Shown: in pieces, positions 36,369-44,716 of the stretch | Position numbering within the stretch: position 1 is the first letter of the stretch | Layout: each line of letters opens with the position of its first letter | Origin: Oryzomonas sagensis | GTDB lineage: Bacteria; Desulfobacterota; Desulfuromonadia; Geobacterales; Pseudopelobacteraceae | Direction: 5' to 3' | Length of the DNA: 64,000 nt | Assembly: GCF_008802355.1 (NCBI RefSeq) | Contig: NZ_VZRA01000002.1 | Span: 529,642-593,641 of the forward strand | Notes under the pieces: model-generated | What the model was told of the DNA's origin: nothing | Seen by the model: the letters and a program-made list of their open reading frames with translations, nothing else | Databases searched by the model: none | Made by a program: the position numbers and the translations under genes

Positions 36369-36908
36369 GTGAATTTCCAAGCAAGGCATCTGGTGTGCAT
36401 GAAGCTGAGGATGATGGCATTGACCTTGACCCTCTGTTCATCTTTGGGGGTGTCGGCAGCCGTTGCAGGAGACTTCCTCGGGGCCGATGGGGTGATATCC
36501 CTGGTTAAGAAGACAACGGGCTCTCCTGACGAGCAACCCGCCAAGCCCGGCAAAGAAGAGGCAAAGCGCCTCATGCGCGACCTTGATGGCTTCAAGGTGA
36601 TCAGGTCCAAACTTGCTCCTGAAGAGGCGGTTGACCGTTGGATGGGGCTCTACGACCGTTTTCTGATGCTGCCTTCGGATGCTGTGAAGTCGCAACAATT
36701 GAATCCGTTCGGCCAAGGCAATCTAGACGAGTTGTCCCTGGCCTCGCTTATTTCCGCTATCCCGCCTCCGGCTGCATGGGAAACGCTCAAGGCCCGAGTT
36801 CTTGCACGGCAGGCAACAGAAGGCGGTACTCAGGAAACCGTGTTGCGGGCACTGGCGTACCTCCTGACACAGGATACGCCAAACCTTAAAAAACGATCGA
36901 GCAACTGA
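36369..36908 (+). CDS. Secreted repeat protein, 5' part (frame changes at A6 tract)
   Basis: 179 codons in this frame. A signal peptide (MALTLTLCSSLGVSAAVAGD, cleaved near AVAG) is followed by a helical acidic region. GTG start with GAGGAGG six bases upstream. Near its end the frame reads through a run of six A residues (36888-36893) and stops 15 bases later. A minus-one shift at that run joins it exactly to the long frame that continues to 39514. The two parts are therefore one gene of about 1048 residues, interrupted by an indel, a sequencing error, or rescued by slippage. Confidence 0.65.
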   Translation: MNFQARHLVCMKLRMMALTLTLCSSLGVSAAVAGDFLGADGVISLVKKTTGSPDEQPAKPGKEEAKRLMRDLDGFKVIRSKLAPEEAVDRWMGLYDRFLMLPSDAVKSQQLNPFGQGNLDELSLASLISAIPPPAAWETLKARVLARQATEGGTQETVLRALAYLLTQDTPNLKKRSSN

Positions 36909-37093
36909 AAGCAAGTGAAGCCTTAAAGGGGAACCCCGGCTCGTCCTACTTCTTCCGCGATCTGCGTGTCGAGGGACCGCGGCAGGACGGCGCAAAAGGA
37001 AGCGGCGCCATTGTCGAGTCGTTCGACGCTTATCTGCAGGCGCTCAAGGGGGAACGGCCCGAGGGGCGCATCAGCATCCAGATACCGGACCTT

Positions 37094-39514
37094 GTGACAC
37101 TGGCAGGCGAGAAACGGGCCGAGGAGATGATCCTCAGGGCATTGACCATATCGGGGCTCTCGTTGAACGTCCCGTCGGGTGGCGCCACCCTGGAGCTCGC
37201 CAAGCGTCTTGTCCTGAAAAACATCGCGACGCTTACCGACCCGCAATGGGAACTGGTCACCAGCACCCATGATACCGAACTGTTCGAGGTACTGGCCAAG
37301 CGTTTTCCCGACAAGGAGAAGAGGGGGCAGGCACCTCCGGATCTCTTCCAGGCCACTGATCGATACAGCGGTCCCTCCAGCGGGGACGACATGAGTCGGC
37401 ACAAGGCGCGGACGGTTTACATCCTGGGGCTGATCGCTCTGAACCGTGTGAAGGATGCTACGGAGCAGGCAAAGCGGATGGACCCCGAGGAGTTCCAGAA
37501 CAAGGAGTTTGAAAAGAAGTGGCATTCTTTCGACAAGATACGCTATGCCGATGGATTGAACCAATTCTGCAAGAGTGTTCTGACTGACCGCCCGGAGTTG
37601 CCGCTCTGGAAGCAGTGCGGCGTCATTGCTTCGAATGTCAGTGAGTCCGAGGGGCTGGTCGCCATCGTTGATGCCGCGGCGAAGAAAAGCGATGTGGGGT
37701 TCGAGACGCGGCTCGGCATCCGTGAACGGCAGGTCGAACTGCTGCTCGCCCTGGACCGGGTTGACGATGCCGTGTCGCTCCTGAGAGAGATGATCAAGGC
37801 CGATGCCGGCCGTGAGACCCCAAAGGTTCAGCGTGGTGCCGGTTTTACAAAGCTGAGGCTGGCGGCCCGCATGTGCACCTTGGGGATGCTCCTGGCCCGC
37901 CCCGATCTGGTTAAGGAAAGTGAAGATGCGTTTCTTGCGGTTCTCGGCAATGAAGGAATGCGGATCAACCTATCGGAAATGACGGCCTTAAACGTCATGG
38001 ATACGGATTCGCCCTTGGGGGTTATGGTCGATGCGTACCTGGAGAAGGGAGACTTCGCCGGCGCGGAGAATATGGTGGTGACTGCCATGCAGGTAATGCT
38101 CAAAGCCCCCGAGCTAACGGAGTTGCCGGGCGGACGCGAACTGGCGCTCAGTAGCGGATTCTTAGCCGGGCATCTGGCTCGGCTGGCGGAGATCTATGAT
38201 CGCGCCGGACGCCACGAGGATGTCTTGTCGCTTCTGGAAAAAGCCGCCTGGTGGGGAGGCACCGACCTGGTGGACCTGGCTGAGGGAAACAACGAACTAC
38301 CGGCTGTGGCCGCTCGGGCGTTGCACGCGGCGGGCCGCGACAGCTTGGCGGTCGAGATACTCAAGAGCTATCTGCTGGGAAAACCGGGAGATGATTCTGC
38401 CTATGCCACCCTGACCGAAATCCTTGGCCCGGCGGTAATCCCCTGGCTCGACGGACTCCAGGCCCGTGATCGGTTTGAGGAACGCCCCTTGATCTGGAAA
38501 GCGCAACTCCTCTTGAAGGCTGGGAAGCTTGATGAGGCTGAAGCAACCGTCCGGCAGGCGCTGAAGATCGATCCGACCGACGGCGAACAGAAACCGGGCA
38601 ACCGGGGCCGTGCGTACGTGGTGCTGGCCGATACTCTCAGGGCCAAAGGGCGTGCCGAAGATGCGGCATTTTTCGACCGGGTTGTTACCGCCATTCACAC
38701 TGCCGAAACGGGGGACAAATTCACGGAAGCCGGACTCGTCCGGAAGAGTATCGCCGTTTACGAGGAGGCATCCAAAAGTTTTGTTGATGCTTACTGTGTC
38801 CAGTGGCGTCTGGCGGAGCGCCTCTCGTCCCTGGGGGACTTGAAAGCGGCGAAGAAGCACTATGAGATCGCCTTTGAACGGATGCCGGAACAATTTGGGC
38901 AGGTCGCCAGCTTCTGCTTCGGCTGCGAAGGGGTGTTCACTCACCAGCAGAGCGTCAGCGTTGCCGAGGAGGTGTTGACCGGGCTGGTCACGTCCACTCC
39001 TCGCAAGCCGCAGGTTCACTACCTTCTTGGGCAGCTTCGCGAATCCCAGGGACGCAAGGCCGAGGCCTACCGTCATTTCCTGACGGCGGCAGACCTCGAT
39101 CCGCACTATCTGGATGCCCTCAAGGCGGCATATGGTCTCCGCAAAGATGTGTTCCTCAGCCAGGCCGAGGCAGACCAACTCGCCCTGCGCATGGTTCGTC
39201 TCGACCCGTTGAACAGGCATGGGCACCTCAGTGCCGGGGATATTTCCGACCTGAAGGGGCTTTGGTCCATCTATGAAGAAAAAGGGCGGGATGGCGTAAC
39301 CATCCCCAAAACGCTCCTCACCCTTTCTGCGAGCAAACAGGAGCTTGAAGCGCTGCTCAAGAAGTTTGGCGCAAGCAGTGAACTCCTGGAGTTGAAGCAT
39401 AACACCTATCGATCCCAGCGGCGCATTCCCGAGCCGGGGGATGCGGTGGTCAAAAATGCCTTCGTCAACAAGTTGCTCCAGGCCACGGGTCAGGGGGGAC
39501 AGATGTTGTACTAA
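37094..39514 (+). CDS. Secreted TPR-like repeat protein, main part
   Basis: 806 codons counted from the first in-frame GTG; the same frame is open without a start back to 36890, where it joins the 5' part by a minus-one shift. The body consists of helical hairpins resembling tetratricopeptide repeats, for example LLKAGKLDEAEATVRQALKI and LLGQLRESQGRKAEAYRHF. Such periplasmic or outer-membrane TPR proteins usually serve as assembly scaffolds; no specific family was recognised. No ribosome site precedes 37094, so independent translation is unlikely. Positioned downstream of duplicated element copy 2. Confidence 0.68.
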   Translation: MTLAGEKRAEEMILRALTISGLSLNVPSGGATLELAKRLVLKNIATLTDPQWELVTSTHDTELFEVLAKRFPDKEKRGQAPPDLFQATDRYSGPSSGDDMSRHKARTVYILGLIALNRVKDATEQAKRMDPEEFQNKEFEKKWHSFDKIRYADGLNQFCKSVLTDRPELPLWKQCGVIASNVSESEGLVAIVDAAAKKSDVGFETRLGIRERQVELLLALDRVDDAVSLLREMIKADAGRETPKVQRGAGFTKLRLAARMCTLGMLLARPDLVKESEDAFLAVLGNEGMRINLSEMTALNVMDTDSPLGVMVDAYLEKGDFAGAENMVVTAMQVMLKAPELTELPGGRELALSSGFLAGHLARLAEIYDRAGRHEDVLSLLEKAAWWGGTDLVDLAEGNNELPAVAARALHAAGRDSLAVEILKSYLLGKPGDDSAYATLTEILGPAVIPWLDGLQARDRFEERPLIWKAQLLLKAGKLDEAEATVRQALKIDPTDGEQKPGNRGRAYVVLADTLRAKGRAEDAAFFDRVVTAIHTAETGDKFTEAGLVRKSIAVYEEASKSFVDAYCVQWRLAERLSSLGDLKAAKKHYEIAFERMPEQFGQVASFCFGCEGVFTHQQSVSVAEEVLTGLVTSTPRKPQVHYLLGQLRESQGRKAEAYRHFLTAADLDPHYLDALKAAYGLRKDVFLSQAEADQLALRMVRLDPLNRHGHLSAGDISDLKGLWSIYEEKGRDGVTIPKTLLTLSASKQELEALLKKFGASSELLELKHNTYRSQRRIPEPGDAVVKNAFVNKLLQATGQGGQMLY

Positions 39515-39607
39515 CAGTCATGGAACGAAGAGGCAGGCGTACGGCATTAGCCCTTGCCGGGGGAAATTTCAACATCAGCGACAGGCCCGAAACACCCGGA
39601 GGCAGCT

Positions 39608-39724
39608 ATGAAAATCCTGATGGTACTGACGTCGCACGGCACGCTCGTCACCGGCCAGAATCCCGCCTCATCCGAGGCTACGGCGTAAAAGCTGCTGGAA
39701 CTGCTGGCGGCCGGCAAATCCTGA
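39608..39724 (+). pseudogene. Remnant of a DJ-1/PfpI-type glutamine amidotransferase-like gene
   Basis: A strong ribosome site (GGAGG) and ATG open the frame MKILMVLTSH, the typical N terminus of class I amidotransferase-like DJ-1/PfpI proteins. It jumps directly into LVTGQNPASS, the typical C-terminal end, so nearly 200 internal residues are missing. A TAA interrupts the frame after SSEATA, and the C-terminal KLLELLAAGKS continues in the same frame. It is a deletion remnant and no longer encodes the enzyme. Confidence 0.72.
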
Positions 39725-39780
39725 CACCGGCGAAGCCGCCTCGTCAAGAGCTGAAGGTGTTGCTCTCCGCGCAGGAGCGC

Positions 39781-39963
39781 TCACCCCTCCTTGCGACGTA
39801 CATTCCGCATGTTGTTGTAGCACTCCTGCTTGCTCCAGATCAATTCAGTGGCACGATCCAGAGTCGCATTGAGGTCTTGAAGGTTTGTCCGGGATATACG
39901 ATCGGCAATCCTGTTGAGCACCTTGCAGGTCAGAGCCGGATTAATGTACCACGGCATGTTCAT
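39781..39963 (-). CDS. Small hypothetical protein
   Basis: 60 residues at most (58 from the second ATG). The sequence starts MNMPWYINPALTCKVLNRIA and is helical, amphipathic and cysteine-containing, with sensible amino-acid use and GGAAAGGGG just upstream. It could be a real small gene. No family was recognised, and there is no neighbour on the same strand to support it, so confidence is limited. Confidence 0.42.
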   Translation of the reverse strand: MNMPWYINPALTCKVLNRIADRISRTNLQDLNATLDRATELIWSKQECYNNMRNVRRKEG

Positions 39964-40215
39964 CAACCCCTTTCCACGCCCGTGTTTTCAACCTCAATAC
40001 CCCCCGCTCTGCGGCGGGGCGGGTGAAATCGAACCGCATGGGGTAATTAAAGCATAATGTGTACCGTGCGTTGTAACTGGTTGATATGATATTGCCTTAT
40101 CCATTACTGTTGGCGTGGAACGCAGCAAGCCGCCCGTTTGTCGGAATTTTTTACAGTGGTGTGACGTGCTGAGAGGGGAGCGGCTGTGGGCCGAACCGGC
40201 ACTCGAAAAAGGATG

Positions 40216-40938
40216 TCAGCCGAGTGCCGGTTTCCTGTGTTGCGTAACTGAACCGGTCGTTTCAGGCCCCCGCACGCCGAGCCAAATGGTGTGCTGTCTT
40301 CCCCCCAGCGCCTTGCCCCGGGCCGGCACCCGGACCTCGTGCACCTGGAAACCGGCCCGGCGCAGCCGTTCGGTAAACGTCCGGTCGGGACCGGCCGACC
40401 ATACGGCCAGCCCCCCCCCCGGCCGCAGGGCGGCGAAGGACGCCTCCAGGCCGGTCCGGCTGTAGAGCCATTCGTTGCCCCTGTGGGTCATGGCCTCGGG
40501 GCCGTTGTCCACGTCCAGCAGGATGGCATCGTAGGCTAGGTGCTCCGAACGGAGGACCAGGGCCACATCCTGCTCCCGGACCGTGACCCGGCCATCGTCG
40601 AGGGGGAACCCGGCCAGGTCCGCGAGCGGGCCCCGGTTCCACTCCACCACGGCCGGCACCAGTTCGGCGACGACCACCCGACCGTCGGCACCGAGTCGCC
40701 GCAACGCCGCAGCGGTAGTATACCCCATGCCCATCCCGCCGATCAGTATCCGGGCGGCGGGGCGGTCGGCGATCCGGGCGCAGGCCAACTCTGCCAACGC
40801 CTCTTCCGAACCGTGAACCCGGCTGTTCATGAGCTCGTTGCCGTTGACCTGGATCGAATATTCCCTGCCACGCCTGTAGAGGCACAGTTCGCCGCCCCCC
40901 GGCGCCTGTGCGCTGTCGATGAGTTCCCACGGTATCAT
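40216..40938 (-). CDS. Spermidine-synthase-like methyltransferase-fold protein
   Basis: 240 residues. A Rossmann fold with the nucleotide motif ILIGGMGMGYTTAAAL (about 63-78) and the acidic loop VVVAELVPAVVEWNRG, as in the SpeE superfamily. The segment ELMNSRVHGSEEALAE corresponds to the polyamine-synthase-like N-terminal part. The catalytic residues of true spermidine synthases are not all visible, so it may be a methyltransferase-like paralog of unknown substrate. The gene stands alone. Confidence 0.78.
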   Translation of the reverse strand: MIPWELIDSAQAPGGGELCLYRRGREYSIQVNGNELMNSRVHGSEEALAELACARIADRPAARILIGGMGMGYTTAAALRRLGADGRVVVAELVPAVVEWNRGPLADLAGFPLDDGRVTVREQDVALVLRSEHLAYDAILLDVDNGPEAMTHRGNEWLYSRTGLEASFAALRPGGGLAVWSAGPDRTFTERLRRAGFQVHEVRVPARGKALGGRQHTIWLGVRGPETTGSVTQHRKPALG

Positions 40939-41369
40939 GTTCGTCTCCCCTGTTGGTGTGAAAGTTGAGCCGTCACTCTACCACACGGTGTCCCGCGTTT
41001 ATCTGCTTTTTTCGCGTCTGCGGCCAACCGGACAAAGGGAGATGCACCGTAAAGATCGAAATCCGCAATCCAGCCGCATACCGCTTTACCGGAGCCTGCG
41101 GTTCCTGTGCCAATCCAGAACTGGTGAGAATCCGGGTGGCGCTCCTTCGGGTTCAGAAACAGGCTCCGGCCGTACCGGCGGAACGTTATGGCCTCGCAAA
41201 AAAAACAGGCATTTACCGCCGAAGTAGCGTCGCACGCCCCGGCACTCTTCTGCCACGCCCCGATAAGCGGTATCACAACGCTTGAAAGCCTGGGCGGAAT
41301 TTGTTACTGTGCTGCTGCTCGTTGCCGGAGGGGCACCACCCACTGTTATTCCTGTGCTCAGGTATTGCT
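40939..41369. other. Intergenic region, nothing recognised
   Basis: About 430 bases between a minus-strand and a plus-strand gene, so it holds two divergent promoters. Small open frames here lack ribosome sites and good codon use. A Cys-rich frame (GACGSCANPELVRIR) near 41090 was inspected but is not supported as a gene. Confidence 0.4.
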
Positions 41370-41951
41370 ATGAAGTTATTACAAGCATTCCTCATAACGT
41401 CTTTTCTGGTGCTGGCGGCATGCAGCAACCTTTCCAGGTCTTACGGCTTGACGACCCTTTCGCATAACAAAATCTCGGAAAATGAATTTCCCATCGACAG
41501 CAAGCTCTACTATCTCTCCTGCAATCAGAATATCAGGATTGCCGTCGTTGCCGGTACTGTCAAGATTGATAACAATTACGAGGGGTATGACGGTTATCAG
41601 GAGTTTGTGTCGGTAACCACCGAGGAACTGATTGCCGATTACGAGCATCATCTGCTCGATCTCTCCAAGTATTTTCAGAAATATGCCTTCAACGTGGTCA
41701 ACAGGCGTGAGGTCAACCGGGTGCTTAACGAATACGAGTCGAGCAACCTGGCCTTTGTGCCGGAGGATTTGCGGGAAAAAATAGGGGCGGAGACCACCGC
41801 GACCCACATCCTTCTGATGAACTTCTCGCGGAACTACGATGACCGGTCCCATGCGATCGACATCATTGAACGTCAGCTCATAAATGTTGCAACCGGCTCG
41901 GTCGAGGCGGCTGATTATCTGAAGGTACGGAATTCCATCTCTCCACTATAG
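41370..41951 (+). CDS. CsgG/FlgO-like lipoprotein
   Basis: 193 residues. A lipoprotein signal peptide with lipobox VLAAC lies at about residues 13-17. The mature part has a Rossmann-like beta/alpha pattern: IRIAVVAGTV, a helix, FNVVNRREVNRVLNEYE, and the strand ATHILLMNFS. This pattern resembles the CsgG/FlgO outer-membrane lipoprotein superfamily, but the similarity is partial. AGG lies eight bases before ATG. It is followed 13 bases later by a hypothetical gene, probably in the same transcript. Confidence 0.68.
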   Translation: MKLLQAFLITSFLVLAACSNLSRSYGLTTLSHNKISENEFPIDSKLYYLSCNQNIRIAVVAGTVKIDNNYEGYDGYQEFVSVTTEELIADYEHHLLDLSKYFQKYAFNVVNRREVNRVLNEYESSNLAFVPEDLREKIGAETTATHILLMNFSRNYDDRSHAIDIIERQLINVATGSVEAADYLKVRNSISPL

Positions 41952-41964
41952 GGTCGATTTAATT

Positions 41965-42366
41965 GTGTTCTTGAATACCAATAACCTGCCGTGGCTCATC
42001 TCGAAAGAGCTGCGAACCGTCATCCACGCCCACATCTCCGATCGTTTCACGGCCTGCGTCATTGCCTTTCAATGCCGGACCCCGGCAGTCGGCCACCATC
42101 CGGCCGAAATCGCCATCGATACCGACGGCACCATCATCTTCATTACCAGCTTTTCGGATGCCGCCGATTTCTCCGAAGCGACGGAGAAGACCTCCTTCGA
42201 TTTCGTGGCCAGAGAGGCCCGGTACGATGGCGGGGAACCGGTGCCGTTGGATGGTGAGCAAGGGCGGTACCAGGAGTGGGAAGACGCTTTTGTGGCTTCT
42301 TCCCTTGCGGGCGCCTACCGGGTCGCAGTAGCGCCCATACTGGAGTTGGAAGAACGATGCGATTGA
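41965..42366 (+). CDS. Hypothetical protein
   Basis: 133 residues from a GTG start with a weak ribosome site. The protein is acidic with alternating beta-strand segments such as AEIAIDTDGTIIFITSFSDA. No signal peptide or known domain was recognised. It is 13 bases after the lipoprotein gene and ends before a strong terminator, so the two probably form an operon. Confidence 0.6.
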   Translation: MFLNTNNLPWLISKELRTVIHAHISDRFTACVIAFQCRTPAVGHHPAEIAIDTDGTIIFITSFSDAADFSEATEKTSFDFVAREARYDGGEPVPLDGEQGRYQEWEDAFVASSLAGAYRVAVAPILELEERCD

Positions 42367-42404
42367 AGAGACCACGCCTTTAGGAGCGACGGTTCGGTAC
42401 AAAC

Positions 42405-42440
42405 AGCGGGCTGCGTCATAATGGCGCAGCCCGCTTTGAT
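42405..42440 (+). terminator. Intrinsic terminator
   Basis: An 11-bp perfect GC-rich stem (AGCGGGCTGCG with CGCAGCCCGCT), 9-base loop, then TTGATTT. It closes the transcript ending at 42366. Confidence 0.75.
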
Positions 42441-42611
42441 TTGTGAGCAGGCGGTAAAATATTGGGAAAAGCAGCAACATGCTGAGCATGACGTCCTGCT
42501 GCGTGCCGTTTGTCTCACTTTACGCCGTTCCTGCCCATTAATTAGTCACCTTGTGCCCAAGAAGCTGCCTGCCGGTATCCGGCCATGGGCGGTAATCGGG
42601 TTTTCTCCTGG

Positions 42612-42736
42612 TTGCCGGCCGTGGACGCATGGGGCGGTGGTTATGGTGGGTGAGCATAGCGAGACCCGGGCCGACAACAACTCGCCCGGCTCGTGGTCAA
42701 GCTCCGTTTCCGAATATCTGGCAAGCATTATGCTTG
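42612..42736 (+). promoter_or_regulatory. Structured mRNA leader, possible riboswitch (Moco/Tuco-like)
   Basis: A closing helix TTGCCGG (42612-42618) with CTGGCAA (42718-42724) encloses two hairpins, GGTTATG/CATAGC (42639-42660) and CCGGGC/GCCCGG (42666-42689). A perfect 15-base palindrome CAAGCATTATGCTTG (42722-42736) overlaps the closing helix and abuts a purine-rich ribosome site. Overlap of alternative helices next to a ribosome site is typical of translational riboswitches. The molybdenum context suggests a molybdenum- or tungsten-cofactor class; the class is a guess. Confidence 0.4.
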
Positions 42737-42750
42737 GAGGGGGAAGGGTA

Positions 42751-42786
42751 ATGACATCCCACACCGGTACGAGGAATCTTCTATGA
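42751..42786 (+). CDS. 11-codon leader ORF coupled to the operon start
   Basis: ATG after GGAGGGGGAAGGG encodes MTSHTGTRNLL and stops with TGA overlapping the ATG of the next gene (ATGA). The ribosome site is stronger than that of the gene itself, so it may set translation of the operon by coupling. It could also be a chance frame. Confidence 0.35.
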   Translation: MTSHTGTRNLL

Positions 42787-44024
42787 CCATAACCGCCAGC
42801 GCCGGCTTGCTCGACGCGACCCTCAACCATATCCTCACCGGCCACCCGGAAACCCTTCCGGTCTTCGCCGACGCCGGCCTGGGCATGGTCGCGGACGAAG
42901 GGCTCCGGGCCTCTTTCGGCACGGTGGTGACCCTGCGCACCCTGCTCAAGGCGCGGGATCTCAACGCCGTTCTGTTCTGCCGGCGCCTGGACGAGGCGAT
43001 TGGTGAGGCCGCCCGTACGGCGCGCAGACAGCCCGCCCCGACCGCGGCGGGCTCCCCCCTCAATCTGTTCGCCCTGCTCCCCTGTCCGCTCAAGGTTCCC
43101 CTGGAGGAGGCCTTCGAGGCGTACCTGGACACCCTCCTCCCCGAGGTGCGGGCCTCCTTCACCTACTGCCTGGAGGGAAACGCCAACCACGACGTGGATT
43201 ACTACGCCCTGGTGGAACACTTCGAGTCCATCGACGATATGCCGGACATCATCGTCACCCCCGGTTTCAACAGTTTCTTCCATCGACCGTTCGTGGAGCG
43301 CTTCATCAAGCCGGGCCTGTTCACCAGCGTCTCCACCTTTGCCGGCGACCGCCATCTGGCGCGCTTGGGGGTGCTCGATCCCCAGGGACAGTACACCATG
43401 CTGGCCATGAACCTGCTGGTGATGGTGGTCGATCATGCCCGTCTCGGCGACCGGCCCGTTCCCGCAACCTGGCGGGACCTGCTGGATGCGGCATACCGCA
43501 AGAGCGTCGCCATCCGCGGCAACCACGACGGCTCCTTCTGCGAGACCCTGTTGTTGACGATCCACAAGGAGTTCGGCCTGGACGGGGTGTTTCGCCTGGG
43601 GGAGAACGTCCGCTACGGCTGGCACCCCTCCCAGATGGTCAAGGCCGCAGCCAGCGGCGGTGCGGACGCACCTGCCATCAGCGCCATGCCCTATTTCTTC
43701 GCCCGGCATCTGCACGGGAGGAAGGGGGTCAGCATCGTCTGGCCCGCCGACGGCGCCCTGGTCAGCCCGGTGACCATGCTGGTCAAGACCGGCAAGCGGG
43801 AGGCGCTGCAGCCGCTGATCGATTTTTTCGCCGGGCCGAAGGCAGCCGCAATCTGCGCCGAAGCCGCGTTCCCGGCGGTCCATCCCGCCGTGGACAACCG
43901 CCTGCCGGACGATGCCGTGTTCAAGTGGGTCGGCTGGGAGTATGTGAAAAACCATGACATCAAGGCCATGCTGGCGGAGATCAACGCGACCTTCCGCCAT
44001 GGCTTCGCCGGGGGCGGGGTATGA
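42783..44024 (+). CDS. DUF1858-like plus solute-binding-like protein lacking a signal peptide
   Basis: 413 residues. The N-terminal 75 residues (ITASAGLLDATLNHILTGHP and following) resemble the DUF1858 helical domain. The rest resembles a type-2 periplasmic binding protein (PDIIVTPGFNSFFHRPFVER, then AISAMPYFFARHLHGRKGVS), but no signal peptide or lipobox exists, so it is probably cytoplasmic. GAGGA precedes ATG. It overlaps the GTPase gene by four bases (ATGA) and starts the three-gene operon. It may bind a metal chelate or cofactor intermediate; function is unknown. Confidence 0.8.
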   Translation: MTITASAGLLDATLNHILTGHPETLPVFADAGLGMVADEGLRASFGTVVTLRTLLKARDLNAVLFCRRLDEAIGEAARTARRQPAPTAAGSPLNLFALLPCPLKVPLEEAFEAYLDTLLPEVRASFTYCLEGNANHDVDYYALVEHFESIDDMPDIIVTPGFNSFFHRPFVERFIKPGLFTSVSTFAGDRHLARLGVLDPQGQYTMLAMNLLVMVVDHARLGDRPVPATWRDLLDAAYRKSVAIRGNHDGSFCETLLLTIHKEFGLDGVFRLGENVRYGWHPSQMVKAAASGGADAPAISAMPYFFARHLHGRKGVSIVWPADGALVSPVTMLVKTGKREALQPLIDFFAGPKAAAICAEAAFPAVHPAVDNRLPDDAVFKWVGWEYVKNHDIKAMLAEINATFRHGFAGGGV

Positions 44025-44707
44025 GGCTCGTCACCGTGGCCGGGCCGCCGTCGTCGGGCAAGACCTCCGTGATCATCAAGGCGGCCGAGGCGCTCGTGGG
44101 GGAGGGGATCACGGTGGGGGTCGTCAAGTTCGACTGCCTCTCCACCGGCGACCAGGCCCTGTACGAGCGCCGGGGCATCGCGGCGAAGACCGGCCTGTCC
44201 GGCAACCTCTGTCCCGACCATTTCTTTGTCAGCAATATCCAGGAGTGCCTGCACTGGGGCGAGCAGAGCGGCTTCGACCTGCTGATCTCCGAGAGCGCCG
44301 GTCTCTGCAACCGCTGTGCGCCTCACATCAAGGACGTGTGTGCGGTCTGCGTGATCGACAATCTGAGCGGGGTGGAGACGCCGCGCAAGATCGGGCCGAT
44401 GCTCAAGATGGCGGACATCGTGGTGGTCACCAAGGGGGACATCGTCTCCCAGGCCGAACGGGAGGTGTTCGCCTACCGGGTGCGCCAGGTCAATCCGGGG
44501 GCGGTCATCATCAACGTCAACGGCCTCACCGGCCAGGGGGGATACGAACTGGGGCGGCTGTTGTCCGCCGCAGAGGAAACGGTCTCCCTCACCGGCAGGC
44601 TGCTGCGCTTCACCATGCCCGCGGCGCTCTGCTCCTACTGCCTCGGCCAGCGCCGCATCGGCAGCGATTACCAGATGGGCAACGTCAGAAAGATGGATTT
44701 TTCGTAA
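44021..44707 (+). CDS. HypB/UreG-like SIMIBI-class GTPase
   Basis: 228 residues. Walker A is AGPPSSGKTSVI (about 7-18), Walker B is LLISESAGLCNRC (about 88-100), and the base-specificity motif is VVTKGD. Several cysteines are grouped in metal-binding style: GLCNRCAP with VCAVC shortly after, and CSYCLGQ near the C terminus. HypB, UreG and CooC relatives use GTP or ATP to insert nickel or other metals into enzymes, so a metal-insertion or cofactor-delivery role is likely. The target is unknown. It overlaps the gene before and lies nine bases before the ABC ATPase gene. Confidence 0.85.
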   Translation: MRLVTVAGPPSSGKTSVIIKAAEALVGEGITVGVVKFDCLSTGDQALYERRGIAAKTGLSGNLCPDHFFVSNIQECLHWGEQSGFDLLISESAGLCNRCAPHIKDVCAVCVIDNLSGVETPRKIGPMLKMADIVVVTKGDIVSQAEREVFAYRVRQVNPGAVIINVNGLTGQGGYELGRLLSAAEETVSLTGRLLRFTMPAALCSYCLGQRRIGSDYQMGNVRKMDFS

Positions 44708-44716
44708 AGGGGATTT

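Noticed and set aside
36885-36894. Programmed minus-one ribosomal frameshift signal
   Set aside because: The A6 run is preceded by T, so the P-site codon would not re-pair properly (X-XXY-YYZ rule not met), and no strong downstream stem was seen. Slippage or an indel is more likely.
40939-41369. Cobalamin-type riboswitch or small protein before the CsgG-like lipoprotein
   Set aside because: No B12-box-like sequence is present and the open frames lack ribosome sites.
42639-42661. GGTTATG/CATAGCG as a ModE operator before the three-gene operon
   Set aside because: The half-site spacing is 9 instead of 10 and the arms are poor; it fits better as an RNA hairpin of the leader.
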